Of a stretch of DNA of 43,339 nt, positions 7,076-15,647 are shown in pieces. Each line of letters begins with the position of its first letter. The first letter of the stretch is position 1. The DNA lies in contig NZ_SSXE01000071.1 in the NCBI RefSeq assembly GCF_021699195.1, positions 1 through 43,339 of the forward strand, given 5' to 3'. The position numbers and the translations under genes were made by a program. The notes under the pieces were generated by a model, which had not been told where the DNA came from, did no database searches, and saw only the letters and a list, made by a program, of their open reading frames with translations. Source of the DNA: Nonomuraea sp. MG754425 (GTDB taxonomy: Bacteria > Actinomycetota > Actinomycetes > Streptosporangiales > Streptosporangiaceae).

Positions 7076-9706
7076 TCAGCCCGTTCGGCTGCCCGGCGAC
7101 GACACCTCCGGGTCGCCGTAGGCGGCCAGCCTGGCCGCCAGCACCACGCGGGAGCCGATGCCGAGCTTCGTGTAGATCTTGCCGAGGTGGTACTCGACGG
7201 TCTTGACGCTGATGAGCAGTTCCCTGGCGATCTGCCGGTTGGTCAGGCCGCCGGCGACCAGCGTGGCCGTGCTCAGCTCCTGCGGGGTGAGCCCGAGCCG
7301 GACGGTGGCGGGCGGCTCCAGGCCGCACGCCTCCAGCTCGTGGGCGCAGCGCTCCGCCGCCGGTCGCGCCCCCAGCCGCTCGAAGATCGCGCGGGCCGCG
7401 CCGAGCCGTTCGGCCGCCGCCTTGCGCCGGCCCGTACGACGCAGGAGCCTGCCCAGGTCCAGCAGCGCCCGCGCCTCCTCCAGCGGGCACGCACCCTGCC
7501 CGGCCAGCTCCAGCGCGCGGCCGAACGCCTCCTCCGCCCGCGTTGGAACGTTCCTGGCCGCCAGCAGCAGCCCTTCGAGCCGGCTCCGCTCGGCCTGCCG
7601 CCGCACGCCGGTGGGCGGCGGGCCGTCCTGGTCGTGGGCGGCCAGCACCCGTTCCGCCTCCTCCAGCCGCCCGTCGGCCACCAGCGCCTCGACGCGCGCG
7701 GGCCGCGGGTCGGGCACGAAGGCGTCCCATCCGCCGCAGGCCGGGACGCCGGCCGCGCCGAGCAGCGCCATGGCCAGGTCCGCCTGCCGCTCCCCCATCG
7801 TGTGCCGCATCGCGCGGGCGGCCCCGGCGGCGGCCGTGGCGTGGGCCAGGGCCCGTTCGTGCTCGCCCCTGGCGGCCAGCGGCGCCACGCAGGCCGCCTC
7901 CAGGCAGGGCAGCAGCCAGCGCTGCCCCAGCTCGGCCGCCTCGGCGAGGGCGGCCTCGGCGTGCTCGGCGGCCTCGTCCCAGCGGGCCAGGCCGTGCTCG
8001 GCGACCGCCAGCAGCGCGGTGGCCGCCAGCCGGTGGTGCGGCAGCCCCGCCGCCCCGGCCGCGGTCACGACCCGCCTGAGCACGGCCCGCGCCCGGCCCG
8101 CCTCGTCGCGCGCCAGACACGCCACGGCCTCGGCGAGGCTGTCGGGCGGCGCACCCGCGCCGGGGGCTCCGCCCAGCGCCAGCACGTCGTACGGCCTGGC
8201 CACCGGCCCCCTGATGGGCTGCTCGATCGCCAGGCGCGCCCAGTCGGCCGCCTCCGCGCGGTTCCCCGTGACCAGGTGCAGCCAGGAGAGCTGCTCCGCC
8301 ACATCGGCGGCGAAACCGGGCTCCGCGTGCCGCCACGCCTCGCCCAGCAGTTCGGACGCCTCCTCGAAGCGACCGGCGGCCAGCGCGAGCCGCCCCAGCA
8401 CGTACCGGCGCACCGGCCGCGGGTCGGCGTTGGGCACGGCGGCGAGCCCGGCCGCGCGGATCACGTCGCCCCCGACGAGGACGTGCTCCAGCGCGGCCGT
8501 GCGCAGCTCGTCCCGGCGCGCCGGGGACTCGGTGAGCCCGGCCGCCAGGTCCAGGTGGGCGGCGGCCTCCTGCCACAGCCCGTGTTGCGCGGCCTTGACC
8601 GCGAACCGCGCCAGTTCCTCGGCCAGCACGTCGTCCGGCCCGTCCGCCGCGGCGGCCCGGTGCCGCAGGGCCGTGCCGTCGTCGTCGGCCAGCCGGGCGG
8701 CGGCCAGGTGCAGCCGGGCCCGCGTGCCCGCGCCGATCCCGTCGTAGGCGGCGGCCCCGGCCAGCGGCTCGGGGAAGTCGATCAGGCGGCCGGGCAACTC
8801 GCGCAGCAGCCCGGCGGCGACGGCCTCCTCCAGCGTGTGCAGCGGCTCGCCGATCCCGGTGGCCACGGCCGCCGCCACGTGCAGCGGGCAGCCCCCGCCC
8901 AGGACGGCGCACGCCGCGACGAGCCGCCGGGCGGCGGGGGCGCAGGCGTCGAGGCGGCGGGCGAAGGAGCGCCGGTAGGCCACGGGCGCGGGCAGGCGGG
9001 TGGCGGGGTCGTCCAGGGCCCGCGGCGGCAGGACGGCCAGCAGGGCGCGGGCGTGCAGCGGGTTGCCCAGGGTGTGCGCGCGCAGCCGCTCGGCGGCGGC
9101 CGGGCCGAGCACTTGCGCGGGCGCGCGGCCGGGCGTCGCGGCGGCCAGGTCGCGCAGGTCGGCCGCGCGCAGGCCGCCGAGGGTGACGAGCAGCCGGCCG
9201 TCGCCGGTGAGCAGCCGCCGCAGCCCCTCGGGCAGCCACGGGTCGGCGAGGTCGCGGCAGGCGAGCACGACGAGCACCCGGCATGCCCTGACGTGCCGCA
9301 GCGCGTAACCCAGGGCCTGCAGCGAGGCGCGGTCCGCCCACTGCGCGTCGTCGACGACCACCGCCAGCGTCCCCGGTGACCGCCCGGCGCGGCCGATGCG
9401 CTCGCACAACTCCCGCCCGGCCGCGCAGGGGTCCTGCGCGACGTTTCGGGGCCCGTCGGTCCACGGGTCCGGGGCCGTCTCGTCCATGAGCTGTCCCGCG
9501 ACGCCGAGCGGCAGCTCCCGCTCGTTCTCCTCGCCGCTGACGGCGAGCACCCGCACGCCCGCCTCCCCGCCGAGCGCGTGGCGGACGAGCGCGGTCTTGC
9601 CGATGCCCTCGGGCCCCTCGACCGCCGCCGTCCTGACGGCTCCCGCGCCCGCGGCGCGCAGTTCCGCGCGCAGTGCGGCGACCTCGGCCGTCCTGCCGAC
9701 GAACAT
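7076..9706 (-). CDS. LuxR family (LAL-type) ATP-binding transcriptional activator
   Basis: An 876-residue regulator of the large ATP-binding LuxR (MalT-like) type. The N-terminus is an AAA/STAND NTPase: FVGRTAEVAALRAEL, Walker A GPEGIGKTALVRHAL near residues 30-44, and Walker B-like LAVVVDDAQWAD near 135. The middle (~300-780) is Ala/Leu-rich helical repeat sequence, probably TPR-like and effector-sensing. Residues ~805-865 form the LuxR helix-turn-helix (GLTPQELSTATLVAGGLTNR, then ELLISVKTVEYHLGKIYTKL). Start ATG has GGAGGGAGGGG upstream. LAL proteins often activate specialised metabolism or catabolism, but no biosynthetic cluster lies here. Near its 3' end a small stem, ATCAGC (7059-7064) with GCTGAT (7071-7076), may help termination. 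Confidence 0.92.
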   Translation of the reverse strand: MFVGRTAEVAALRAELRAAGAGAVRTAAVEGPEGIGKTALVRHALGGEAGVRVLAVSGEENERELPLGVAGQLMDETAPDPWTDGPRNVAQDPCAAGRELCERIGRAGRSPGTLAVVVDDAQWADRASLQALGYALRHVRACRVLVVLACRDLADPWLPEGLRRLLTGDGRLLVTLGGLRAADLRDLAAATPGRAPAQVLGPAAAERLRAHTLGNPLHARALLAVLPPRALDDPATRLPAPVAYRRSFARRLDACAPAARRLVAACAVLGGGCPLHVAAAVATGIGEPLHTLEEAVAAGLLRELPGRLIDFPEPLAGAAAYDGIGAGTRARLHLAAARLADDDGTALRHRAAAADGPDDVLAEELARFAVKAAQHGLWQEAAAHLDLAAGLTESPARRDELRTAALEHVLVGGDVIRAAGLAAVPNADPRPVRRYVLGRLALAAGRFEEASELLGEAWRHAEPGFAADVAEQLSWLHLVTGNRAEAADWARLAIEQPIRGPVARPYDVLALGGAPGAGAPPDSLAEAVACLARDEAGRARAVLRRVVTAAGAAGLPHHRLAATALLAVAEHGLARWDEAAEHAEAALAEAAELGQRWLLPCLEAACVAPLAARGEHERALAHATAAAGAARAMRHTMGERQADLAMALLGAAGVPACGGWDAFVPDPRPARVEALVADGRLEEAERVLAAHDQDGPPPTGVRRQAERSRLEGLLLAARNVPTRAEEAFGRALELAGQGACPLEEARALLDLGRLLRRTGRRKAAAERLGAARAIFERLGARPAAERCAHELEACGLEPPATVRLGLTPQELSTATLVAGGLTNRQIARELLISVKTVEYHLGKIYTKLGIGSRVVLAARLAAYGDPEVSSPGSRTG

Positions 9707-9768
9707 GGGCCCCTCCCTCCGCCGCCCTCGTCCATAGAGAGCGGCGCGGGCCGCGCCTGATACACCTG

Positions 9769-9796
9769 TCAGGTCACGGCGGTCAGGTCACGGCGG
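9769..9796. repeat. Tandem duplication of a 14-base unit at the 3' end of the phosphatase gene
   Basis: The unit TCAGGTCACGGCGG occurs twice without a gap (9769-9782 and 9783-9796). The right copy covers the stop codon of the PP2C-like gene (9788-9790), and the left copy places a second TGA just after it. It looks like a recent slippage event. Confidence 0.85.
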
Positions 9797-10546
9797 CAGC
9801 AGCCCCCACGCGGCGGTGGCGTCGTCGTGCCGCTTGCCCCACACCGGCCCCCGTGCCGCCTCCAGCTCCCGCACGGCCGCGATCACGGCCCCGGGCCCGC
9901 GGCCGGCCAGCACGTCGAGGACGTTCTCCCAGCTCCACCCGTACCAGTCGGCCAGGCGGGCCACCCCGTCGGTGAACACTCCGACGCCGCGCGCCTCGCC
10001 GGGGGCCAGTTCGCCGGTCACGCTCTCCCTGGCCGCCTCGGGCCGGGCGCCCGCGACCCAGAAGCCGCCGGGCGCGTTCCGCATCCGGCGGACCAGCTCC
10101 AGGCTGTACGGCCGCCCGCCCGGCAGCCGATCCAGCCGGTCGTCGCTGACCACCCTGGCCCGTCCGCCCGCCGCCGCGAACACCACCGGCGAGTCCCCCA
10201 GCACCAGGTACTCCACCCGGGCCCGGACCCGCACCATGGCCACCGTCGCCGACGGCGAGTCGGGGTTGGCGAGGTCGCAGGCGCCCGAATGCGCCGCCCG
10301 CGTCTCCTCGATCGCCGACTCCAGCACCCCGGCCAGCGGCACCGCGTCGCCGGCGGCCAGCCGCCCGGCCAGCGCGCCCCCGAGCCGCCCCACCAGCCAG
10401 GCGACGTCGTGGACGCACCCGCTGTCGACGCCTGCCGCCGCCGTGGCGCCGTCCAGCACGACGATCCACGACGGCCCGGTGATCACCAGGTCCTCGTTCG
10501 GGCGCTCGGAGCCCGGCCTGGTGGCGTACGTGATCTGGGTGAACAT
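9788..10546 (-). CDS. PP2C-like Ser/Thr phosphatase domain protein
   Basis: A 252-residue protein with PP2C (PPM) features. The N-terminus reads RPGSERPNEDLVITG, the place of the first metal-binding motif, followed by WIVVLDGATA (the DG pair) and then VLGDSPVVFA for the GDS strand. Further on come VGVFTDGVARLADW and a C-terminal HDDATAAWG that matches the DN/DD metal-binding end motif. It is a little short for the family and has no regulatory or membrane domain, so it is probably a soluble cytoplasmic phosphatase. It starts 18 bases after the M24 peptidase gene and is likely co-transcribed with it. The stop codon lies in a 14-base tandem duplication. The substrate is unknown. Confidence 0.82.
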   Translation of the reverse strand: MFTQITYATRPGSERPNEDLVITGPSWIVVLDGATAAAGVDSGCVHDVAWLVGRLGGALAGRLAAGDAVPLAGVLESAIEETRAAHSGACDLANPDSPSATVAMVRVRARVEYLVLGDSPVVFAAAGGRARVVSDDRLDRLPGGRPYSLELVRRMRNAPGGFWVAGARPEAARESVTGELAPGEARGVGVFTDGVARLADWYGWSWENVLDVLAGRGPGAVIAAVRELEAARGPVWGKRHDDATAAWGLLPP

Positions 10547-10564
10547 GTGTCCCGCCGCGCCGGC

Positions 10565-11680
10565 CTAGACGATCACCAGCTCGCGCGGGGTGAGGTTCAG
10601 CCGCTCGCCGCCGTCGGCGGCGCAGACCACGATGTCCTCGATCCTGGCCCCGTGGCGGCCCGGCAGGTAGATGCCGGGCTCCACCGAGAACGCGAACCCG
10701 GGCTCCAGCGGCTCGCCGTTGCCGGCGACGATGTACGGCTCCTCGTGCGTCTCGATGCCGATGCCGTGCCCGGTGCGGTGCACGAAGTACTCGCCGTACC
10801 CGGCCTCGGCGATGATCTCGCGGGCGGCGGCGTCGACCGACTCGCACGACACGCCGGGCCGCACCGCCGCGCAGGCCGCCTGCTGCGCCCGCAGCAGCAC
10901 CTCGTAGTACGCGGCGAACTCGGCCGGCGGCTCCCCCACGCTGTACGTGCGCGTCGAGTCGGAGCAGTAGCCGTTGTGCAGTTGCCCGCCGATGTCGACC
11001 ACGACCGGCTCGCCCGCCTCGATGACCCGGTCGGACACCTCGTGGTGCGGGCTGGCGCCGTTGGGCCCGGAGGCGACGATCACGAAGTCGACGCTCTCGT
11101 GCCCGGAGGCCAGGATCGCCTCGGCGATGTCCCTGGCGACCTCGCGCTCGGTGCGCCCGGCCCGCAGGAACTCCGGCACCCGCCGGTGCACGGAGTCGAT
11201 GGCCTGGCCGGCCTCCCGCAGCGCCGCCGTCTCGGCCGCCGACTTGCGCATCCGCAGCTCCCGCAGCACGCTGCCGGCCAGCACCTGCTCGGCGTCCGGC
11301 AGCGCCGCGCGGAAGCGCAGCGACGACATGGCCCACATCCGGTCGGCCAGCCCCACCTTGGCCACCCGGCCGAGGCGGGCGGCGGCGATCGCGTACGGGT
11401 CGTCGGTCTCGTCCCACGCCACGAACTCCAGCCCCAGCCGCGAGGCGGGCGACGCCTGCGCGGCGGGCAGCTCCAGCCGGGGCACCATCATGTACGCCTC
11501 GCCGGAGGCGGGCACCACGAGGCACGTCAGCCGCTCCAGCGGCTTGGCGTCGTAGCCGCTGACGTAACGCAGGTCGGGGCCGGGCGTGAGCAGCAGGGCG
11601 TCGAGGCCGGCCTTGGCGGTGGCCTCCTGGACGGCGGCGAGACGGGACACGGGATACAGGTCTGAGGACGTCACAGCCAC
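10565..11680 (-). CDS. M24 family metallopeptidase (Xaa-Pro aminopeptidase-like)
   Basis: A 371-residue creatinase/prolidase-type enzyme. Residues 1-140 form the N-terminal creatinase domain (LDALLLTPGPDLRYVSGYDA). The C-terminal pita-bread fold carries the metal ligands: Asp in VVVDIGGQLHNGYCSD with the second Asp in SDSTRTYSVG, His in HRTGHGIGIETHEEPY, Glu in FSVEPGIYLPG and Glu in ARIEDIVV. All five expected ligands appear present, so it should be an active two-metal peptidase releasing N-terminal residues before proline, or a dipeptidase. The GTG start has GGAG six bases upstream. It heads a two-gene leftward unit with the PP2C-like gene and is divergent from the PAS-RsbU gene across a 138-base promoter region. 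Confidence 0.93.
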   Translation of the reverse strand: MAVTSSDLYPVSRLAAVQEATAKAGLDALLLTPGPDLRYVSGYDAKPLERLTCLVVPASGEAYMMVPRLELPAAQASPASRLGLEFVAWDETDDPYAIAAARLGRVAKVGLADRMWAMSSLRFRAALPDAEQVLAGSVLRELRMRKSAAETAALREAGQAIDSVHRRVPEFLRAGRTEREVARDIAEAILASGHESVDFVIVASGPNGASPHHEVSDRVIEAGEPVVVDIGGQLHNGYCSDSTRTYSVGEPPAEFAAYYEVLLRAQQAACAAVRPGVSCESVDAAAREIIAEAGYGEYFVHRTGHGIGIETHEEPYIVAGNGEPLEPGFAFSVEPGIYLPGRHGARIEDIVVCAADGGERLNLTPRELVIV

Positions 11681-11818
11681 AATCTACTCCGGGCCCTCCC
11701 TCCTAAAATCCGGGGAAAGGTCTCACCACACGACAAGCCTCCGCTACACACCGTTCACGATCGATCACGTAGTGTGGGGCCAATTGTCGGATTCAACCGT
11801 CCGTCGAGAGTGAGACCA

Positions 11819-13024
11819 ATGGTCGACGTCATAGGCGCGGCGGAGCTGCTCGGGCACGAGAACCTCGCCGAGATGCTCGCCGCACGGCTGGCCCACGCCC
11901 AGCGCCTCGGCAACATGGGCTGGGCCGAGTGGCACCTGCACACCGGCGAGACGATCTGGTCGGACCAGGTGTACGTGATCTTCGGCCGCGACCCCGGCGA
12001 CGGGCCCATCGCCCTGCCTGACCTGGCCGAGTACGTCGAGCCCGCCGACGTGGCCGCGCTCGACCGCCTGCTGTGGTCGGTGATCCAGGGTGTCGACCCG
12101 GTGCGGGCGGAGTTCCGCATCCGGCGCGGGCCCGGCTCCGGCGACCTGCGCGACCTGCGCCTGGTGCTCGAACCGCTGACGGGCCCGAACGGCACGGTCG
12201 GCATGCACGGCGTCATCCAGGACATCACCGGCCGCCGCCGCGCCGAGCGCATGGTCTCCGAGTCGCGCCGCCAGCTCCTGGAGGCCCGCGAGCGCGCCGC
12301 CGAGGACCGCCACGTCATGCTCGCCCTGCGCGAGGCGATCCTGCCCGAGCCGACCGGCTGCCTCGACCTGCCGCACACCAGGATCGCCGTCCGGTACGTG
12401 CCGGCCGAGAAGACCGCGAACCTGGGCGGCGACTGGTTCGAGGCCGCCCCCGCCCCCGACGGCCGCCGCCTGCTGGCCATCGGCGACGTCTCCGGCCACG
12501 GGCTGCCCGCGATCTCGCGCATGGCCCAGCTCCGCCACGCCCTCGTCGGCCTGGCCATGACGGGACAGGCCGCCAACCGGCTGCTCGACTGGCTGAACGA
12601 GCTCGTCCTGCACCAGCTCAAGGAGACCACCGCCACCGCGATCATCGGCCACCTCGACCCGCGGACCCGGGTGTTCGCCTGGGCCCAGGCGGGCAACCTG
12701 GCGCCCATCCTGGTCCGCGACGGCGAGGCCCGCCGGCTGCCGCAGCCCAGGGGCGTGCTGCTGGGGGCCGCGTCCGGCAGCCCGTACGAGCTGGCCACCA
12801 CCCGCCTGCAACCGGGCGACCTGCTGCTCATGTTCACCGACGGGCTGGTCGAGCGGCGCACCCGCGACATCGACGTCGGCCTCGACCTGGCCATGACGGC
12901 GGCCCGCAAGGTGGAGTGCCACGACCTGGACGCGAGCCTCGACCGCCTGCTCACTGACATCGGCGGCCCCAACCCGGAGGACGACGCGTGCCTGCTGGCG
13001 GTGGGCGTGATGGGCCCGGAATGA
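11819..13024 (+). CDS. PAS domain PP2C/RsbU-type phosphatase
   Basis: A 401-residue signalling protein. Residues ~20-145 form a PAS sensor (AQRLGNMGWAEWHLHTGETI, then LRLVLEPLTGPNG and GVIQDITGRRRAE), followed by a short coiled linker. Residues ~185-395 form a SpoIIE/RsbU phosphatase: VRYVPAEKTANLGGDWFEA, then LLAIGDVSGHGLPA with the metal Asp, MFTDGLVERR, and PEDDACLLAV at the end. It probably dephosphorylates an anti-sigma-factor antagonist in a partner-switching pathway controlled by whatever the PAS domain senses. No anti-sigma factor or antagonist is adjacent. The start ATG at 11819 was preferred over one at 11774 because GAGAGTGAG precedes it. It lies 42 bases before the exonuclease gene. 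Confidence 0.9.
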   Translation: MVDVIGAAELLGHENLAEMLAARLAHAQRLGNMGWAEWHLHTGETIWSDQVYVIFGRDPGDGPIALPDLAEYVEPADVAALDRLLWSVIQGVDPVRAEFRIRRGPGSGDLRDLRLVLEPLTGPNGTVGMHGVIQDITGRRRAERMVSESRRQLLEARERAAEDRHVMLALREAILPEPTGCLDLPHTRIAVRYVPAEKTANLGGDWFEAAPAPDGRRLLAIGDVSGHGLPAISRMAQLRHALVGLAMTGQAANRLLDWLNELVLHQLKETTATAIIGHLDPRTRVFAWAQAGNLAPILVRDGEARRLPQPRGVLLGAASGSPYELATTRLQPGDLLLMFTDGLVERRTRDIDVGLDLAMTAARKVECHDLDASLDRLLTDIGGPNPEDDACLLAVGVMGPE

Positions 13025-13066
13025 CGCCTACCGGCGAGTGTCGGCCGGGGGTGCGACGATGGACGG

Positions 13067-13969
13067 GTGCTGATGCTACTGGACACCCCATCGCTCTACT
13101 TCCGCGCCTTCTTCGGCATCCCGGAGTCGATCAAGGCTCCCGACGGCTCGCCGGTCAACGCGGTCCGCGGGCTCATCGACATGATCGCCACCCTCGTGCG
13201 CCGGCACTCCCCCACGGCACTCGCGGCCACCATGGACGCCGACTGGCGGCCCGCCTTCCGGGTGGCGGCGATCCCGACGTACAAGGCGCACCGCGTCGCC
13301 CACGGCAACACCGAGGAGGTGCCGGCGGCGCTCGTGCCGCAGATCGCGGTCATCAACGAGGTGCTCGACGCCCTCGGCATCGCCCGCCCCGAGTCGCCCG
13401 GCTACGAGGCCGACGACGTGATCGGCACCCTCACCCACCAGGCCGGCGACGGGGCCGTGGACATCGTGACCGGCGACCGCGACCTGTTCCAGCTCGTCGA
13501 CGACGCCCGTCCGGTCCGCGTCCTGTACACCGCGCGCGGCATCCGCAACCTGCAGATCGTGGACGAGGCGTTCGTCACGGCCAAGTACGGCGTGCCCGGC
13601 CGCTGCTACGCCGACTTCGCCACCCTGCGCGGCGACCCCAGCGACGGGCTGCCGGGCGTGCCGGGGGTCGGCGAGAAGACCGCCGCCGCCCTGATCACCC
13701 GCTTCGGCTCGCTCGACGCCCTGCTGGAGGCCCTCGACTCGGGCGTCACCGACGGCTTCCCGGCCGGCAGCCGCACCCGGCTGGCCACCGCCCGCGACTA
13801 CCTCGATGCCGCGCCCGCCGTGGTCAAGGTCGCCCCGGACGCGCCGCTCCCCCCGGCCGACCTGACCCTGCCGGCCAAGCCGCGCGACCCGGAGGCGCTC
13901 GTCCGCCTCGCCGACCGCTACGGCCTGGACAGCCCGCTCAACCGGCTCCTGGACGCCCTCGGCCGCTGA
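13067..13969 (+). CDS. 5'-3' exonuclease (FEN/PolA N-terminal-like)
   Basis: A 300-residue stand-alone 5' nuclease of the family that forms the N-terminal domain of DNA polymerase I. Acidic metal-binding positions are visible as LLDTPSLYFRAFFG at the start, AATMDADWRPAFR, YEADDVIGTL and VTGDRDLFQLV. The helix-hairpin-helix DNA-binding segment is LPGVPGVGEKTAAALITRFG near residue 200. It should process flaps or RNA primers and may overlap with PolA. The GTG at 13067 is given, but an ATG six bases later (MLLDTPSLYF) is equally likely because homologues begin there. It runs in the same direction as the PAS-RsbU gene and converges on menD with only 16 bases between stops. Confidence 0.92.
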   Translation: MLMLLDTPSLYFRAFFGIPESIKAPDGSPVNAVRGLIDMIATLVRRHSPTALAATMDADWRPAFRVAAIPTYKAHRVAHGNTEEVPAALVPQIAVINEVLDALGIARPESPGYEADDVIGTLTHQAGDGAVDIVTGDRDLFQLVDDARPVRVLYTARGIRNLQIVDEAFVTAKYGVPGRCYADFATLRGDPSDGLPGVPGVGEKTAAALITRFGSLDALLEALDSGVTDGFPAGSRTRLATARDYLDAAPAVVKVAPDAPLPPADLTLPAKPRDPEALVRLADRYGLDSPLNRLLDALGR

Positions 13970-13985
13970 CCTCCGCCGCCGTGGG

Positions 13986-15647
13986 TCAGCCCGCGAGGCA
14001 GGCGCGGACCGCGGCCTGGGCCGCGTCGCGCAACCGGGCGTGCACGAGCACGTTCTCCTCCCGGTCGGTACGCACCTCCACCACCCGAGGCCCCTCCCCG
14101 CGCAGCGCCTTGGGCAGGTCGCCGATGTCCCCGAGCAGCGTGTACGGCGTCCCGCTGGCGGCGGCCACGTACGCCAGGTCCACGCCGTGCGGCGTCCCGA
14201 AGACGCGTTCGAAGGGATCCCGCACGGCCGCCTGCGGCAGCAGCGAGAAGATGCCGCCGCCGTCGTTGTTGACGACGACGAGGCACAGGTCGGGCCGCGG
14301 CTCCCGGGGCCCGAGGATGAGCCCGTTCTGGTCGTGCAGGAACGACAGGTCGCCCAGCAGCGCGTACGAGGGCCCGTTGTGCGCCAGCGCCGCCCCCATG
14401 GCCGTGGAGACGAGCCCGTCGATGCCGGAGGCGCCCCGGTTGGCCATCAGGCGGATGCCGCGCCGGGGCCGCATGGCCTGGTCGAGGTCGCGGATCGGCA
14501 TCGAGGAGCCGCAGAACAGCAGCGCCCCGTTGGGCAGCGCGTCGACGAGGTCTCGGGCCAGGCGCGGCTCGCTGGTGCCCGACAGGTCGAGCACCTCGTC
14601 CGTCGCCGCGCGCACCGCCTGGTCGGCCTGACGCCAGGCGTGCAGCCAGGAGTCGTCGCCCGAGGCGACCGGGATCTCGACGGCCTGCGCCACCTGCGTG
14701 GCCGAGCGGGTGGGGTCGGGCCAGCGGTCGAGGTCGGGGGCGACCACGATGTGCTCGCCGGCCAGCCGCAGCCACGACAGCAGCGGCCGCGACAGCCCGG
14801 GACGGCCCAGCGTGACCACCACGTCGGGCCGGTGGGCGTCGGCGAACTCCGGCGTGCCCAGCAGGTAGTGGTAGGTGGAGATGGAGTGGTCGCCGTAGCG
14901 CCCGCCGCCGTTCGGCTCCGACAGCACCGGCCAGCCGGCCATGCCCGCCGCCGCCACGTAGCGGCGCACGTTGGCGGCGCCGTCGCCGACGACCAGCACG
15001 CCGCGCCTGGTGGGCGGGATGTGCAGGGCGATCGGCGGCGGGGCGACGCGGGCGCGCACCCACGGGCCGTTGCCGCCGCCGTCGAGCGGCTCGCACCAGC
15101 CGGTGTCGCCATCGGGGATCAGCGGCTCCCTGAAGGCCAGGTTGAGGTGGACGGGGCCGGGATTGCCCGCCCCGGCGGCACGCTGGTAGGCGCGGCAGGC
15201 CAGCGAACGCCAGTAGGCCACCTGGCCGGGCCGCTCCTCGGGCACGCCGACCTCGGCGAACCAGCGGGTGGCGGCGCCGAACAGCTTCATCTGGTCGATG
15301 GTCTGGTTGGCGCCGGTGCCGCGCAGCTCGGGCGGCCGGTCGGCGGTGAGCACCAGCAGCGGCACACCCGACTCGTCGGCCTCGATCACGGCCGGGTGGA
15401 AGTTGGCGGTCGCGGTGCCCGAGGAGCAGATCAGCGCGACGGGCCGCTCGGAGCGCTTGGCCAGCCCGAGCGCGAGGTACGACGCCGAGCGCTCGTCGAC
15501 GCGCACGTGCAGGCGCACCCGCGACTCGGCGTGCAGCGCGAGCGCGAGCGGGGCGGAGCGGGAGCCGGGGGCCAGCACCACGTCGGTCAGGCCGCAGCGC
15601 ACCAGCTCGTCGACCAGTACGGTGGCCAGCGCGGTGGCGGGGTTCAA
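13986..15647 (-). CDS. menD: 2-succinyl-5-enolpyruvyl-6-hydroxy-3-cyclohexene-1-carboxylate synthase (MenD)
   Basis: MenD is the thiamine-diphosphate enzyme that adds 2-oxoglutarate-derived succinic semialdehyde to isochorismate, the first committed step of menaquinone synthesis. The 553-residue product begins NPATALATVLVDELVRCGLT and VVLAPGSRSAPLALAL, contains the conserved TADRPPELRGTGANQTIDQ, the ThDP/Mg segment LLGDLSFLHDQNGL with VVVNNDGGGIFSLLPQ, and matches the usual length. The start is a TTG at 15647 with AGGAGG seven bases upstream, and the menC stop overlaps it (TTGA), so the two are translationally coupled. Longer in-frame extensions upstream are open only because menC lies there in another frame. 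No menB, menF or menA is in the window. Confidence 0.95.
   Translation of the reverse strand: MNPATALATVLVDELVRCGLTDVVLAPGSRSAPLALALHAESRVRLHVRVDERSASYLALGLAKRSERPVALICSSGTATANFHPAVIEADESGVPLLVLTADRPPELRGTGANQTIDQMKLFGAATRWFAEVGVPEERPGQVAYWRSLACRAYQRAAGAGNPGPVHLNLAFREPLIPDGDTGWCEPLDGGGNGPWVRARVAPPPIALHIPPTRRGVLVVGDGAANVRRYVAAAGMAGWPVLSEPNGGGRYGDHSISTYHYLLGTPEFADAHRPDVVVTLGRPGLSRPLLSWLRLAGEHIVVAPDLDRWPDPTRSATQVAQAVEIPVASGDDSWLHAWRQADQAVRAATDEVLDLSGTSEPRLARDLVDALPNGALLFCGSSMPIRDLDQAMRPRRGIRLMANRGASGIDGLVSTAMGAALAHNGPSYALLGDLSFLHDQNGLILGPREPRPDLCLVVVNNDGGGIFSLLPQAAVRDPFERVFGTPHGVDLAYVAAASGTPYTLLGDIGDLPKALRGEGPRVVEVRTDREENVLVHARLRDAAQAAVRACLAG

Noticed and set aside
7070..7081. 12-base palindrome GGCTGATCAGCC at the end of the LAL gene
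   Set aside because: No loop is possible, and it contains a common restriction-type hexamer; it is most likely coincidental at a stop codon.
7038..9464. Long Arg/Gly/Ala-rich open frame on the same strand as the LAL regulator
   Set aside because: It is an alternate frame of the real LuxR-type gene, whose frame has Walker and helix-turn-helix motifs.
9783..11525. Long minus-strand frame spanning the PP2C and M24 genes
   Set aside because: Arg/Gly-rich shadow; the two real genes in the other frames have complete active-site motifs.
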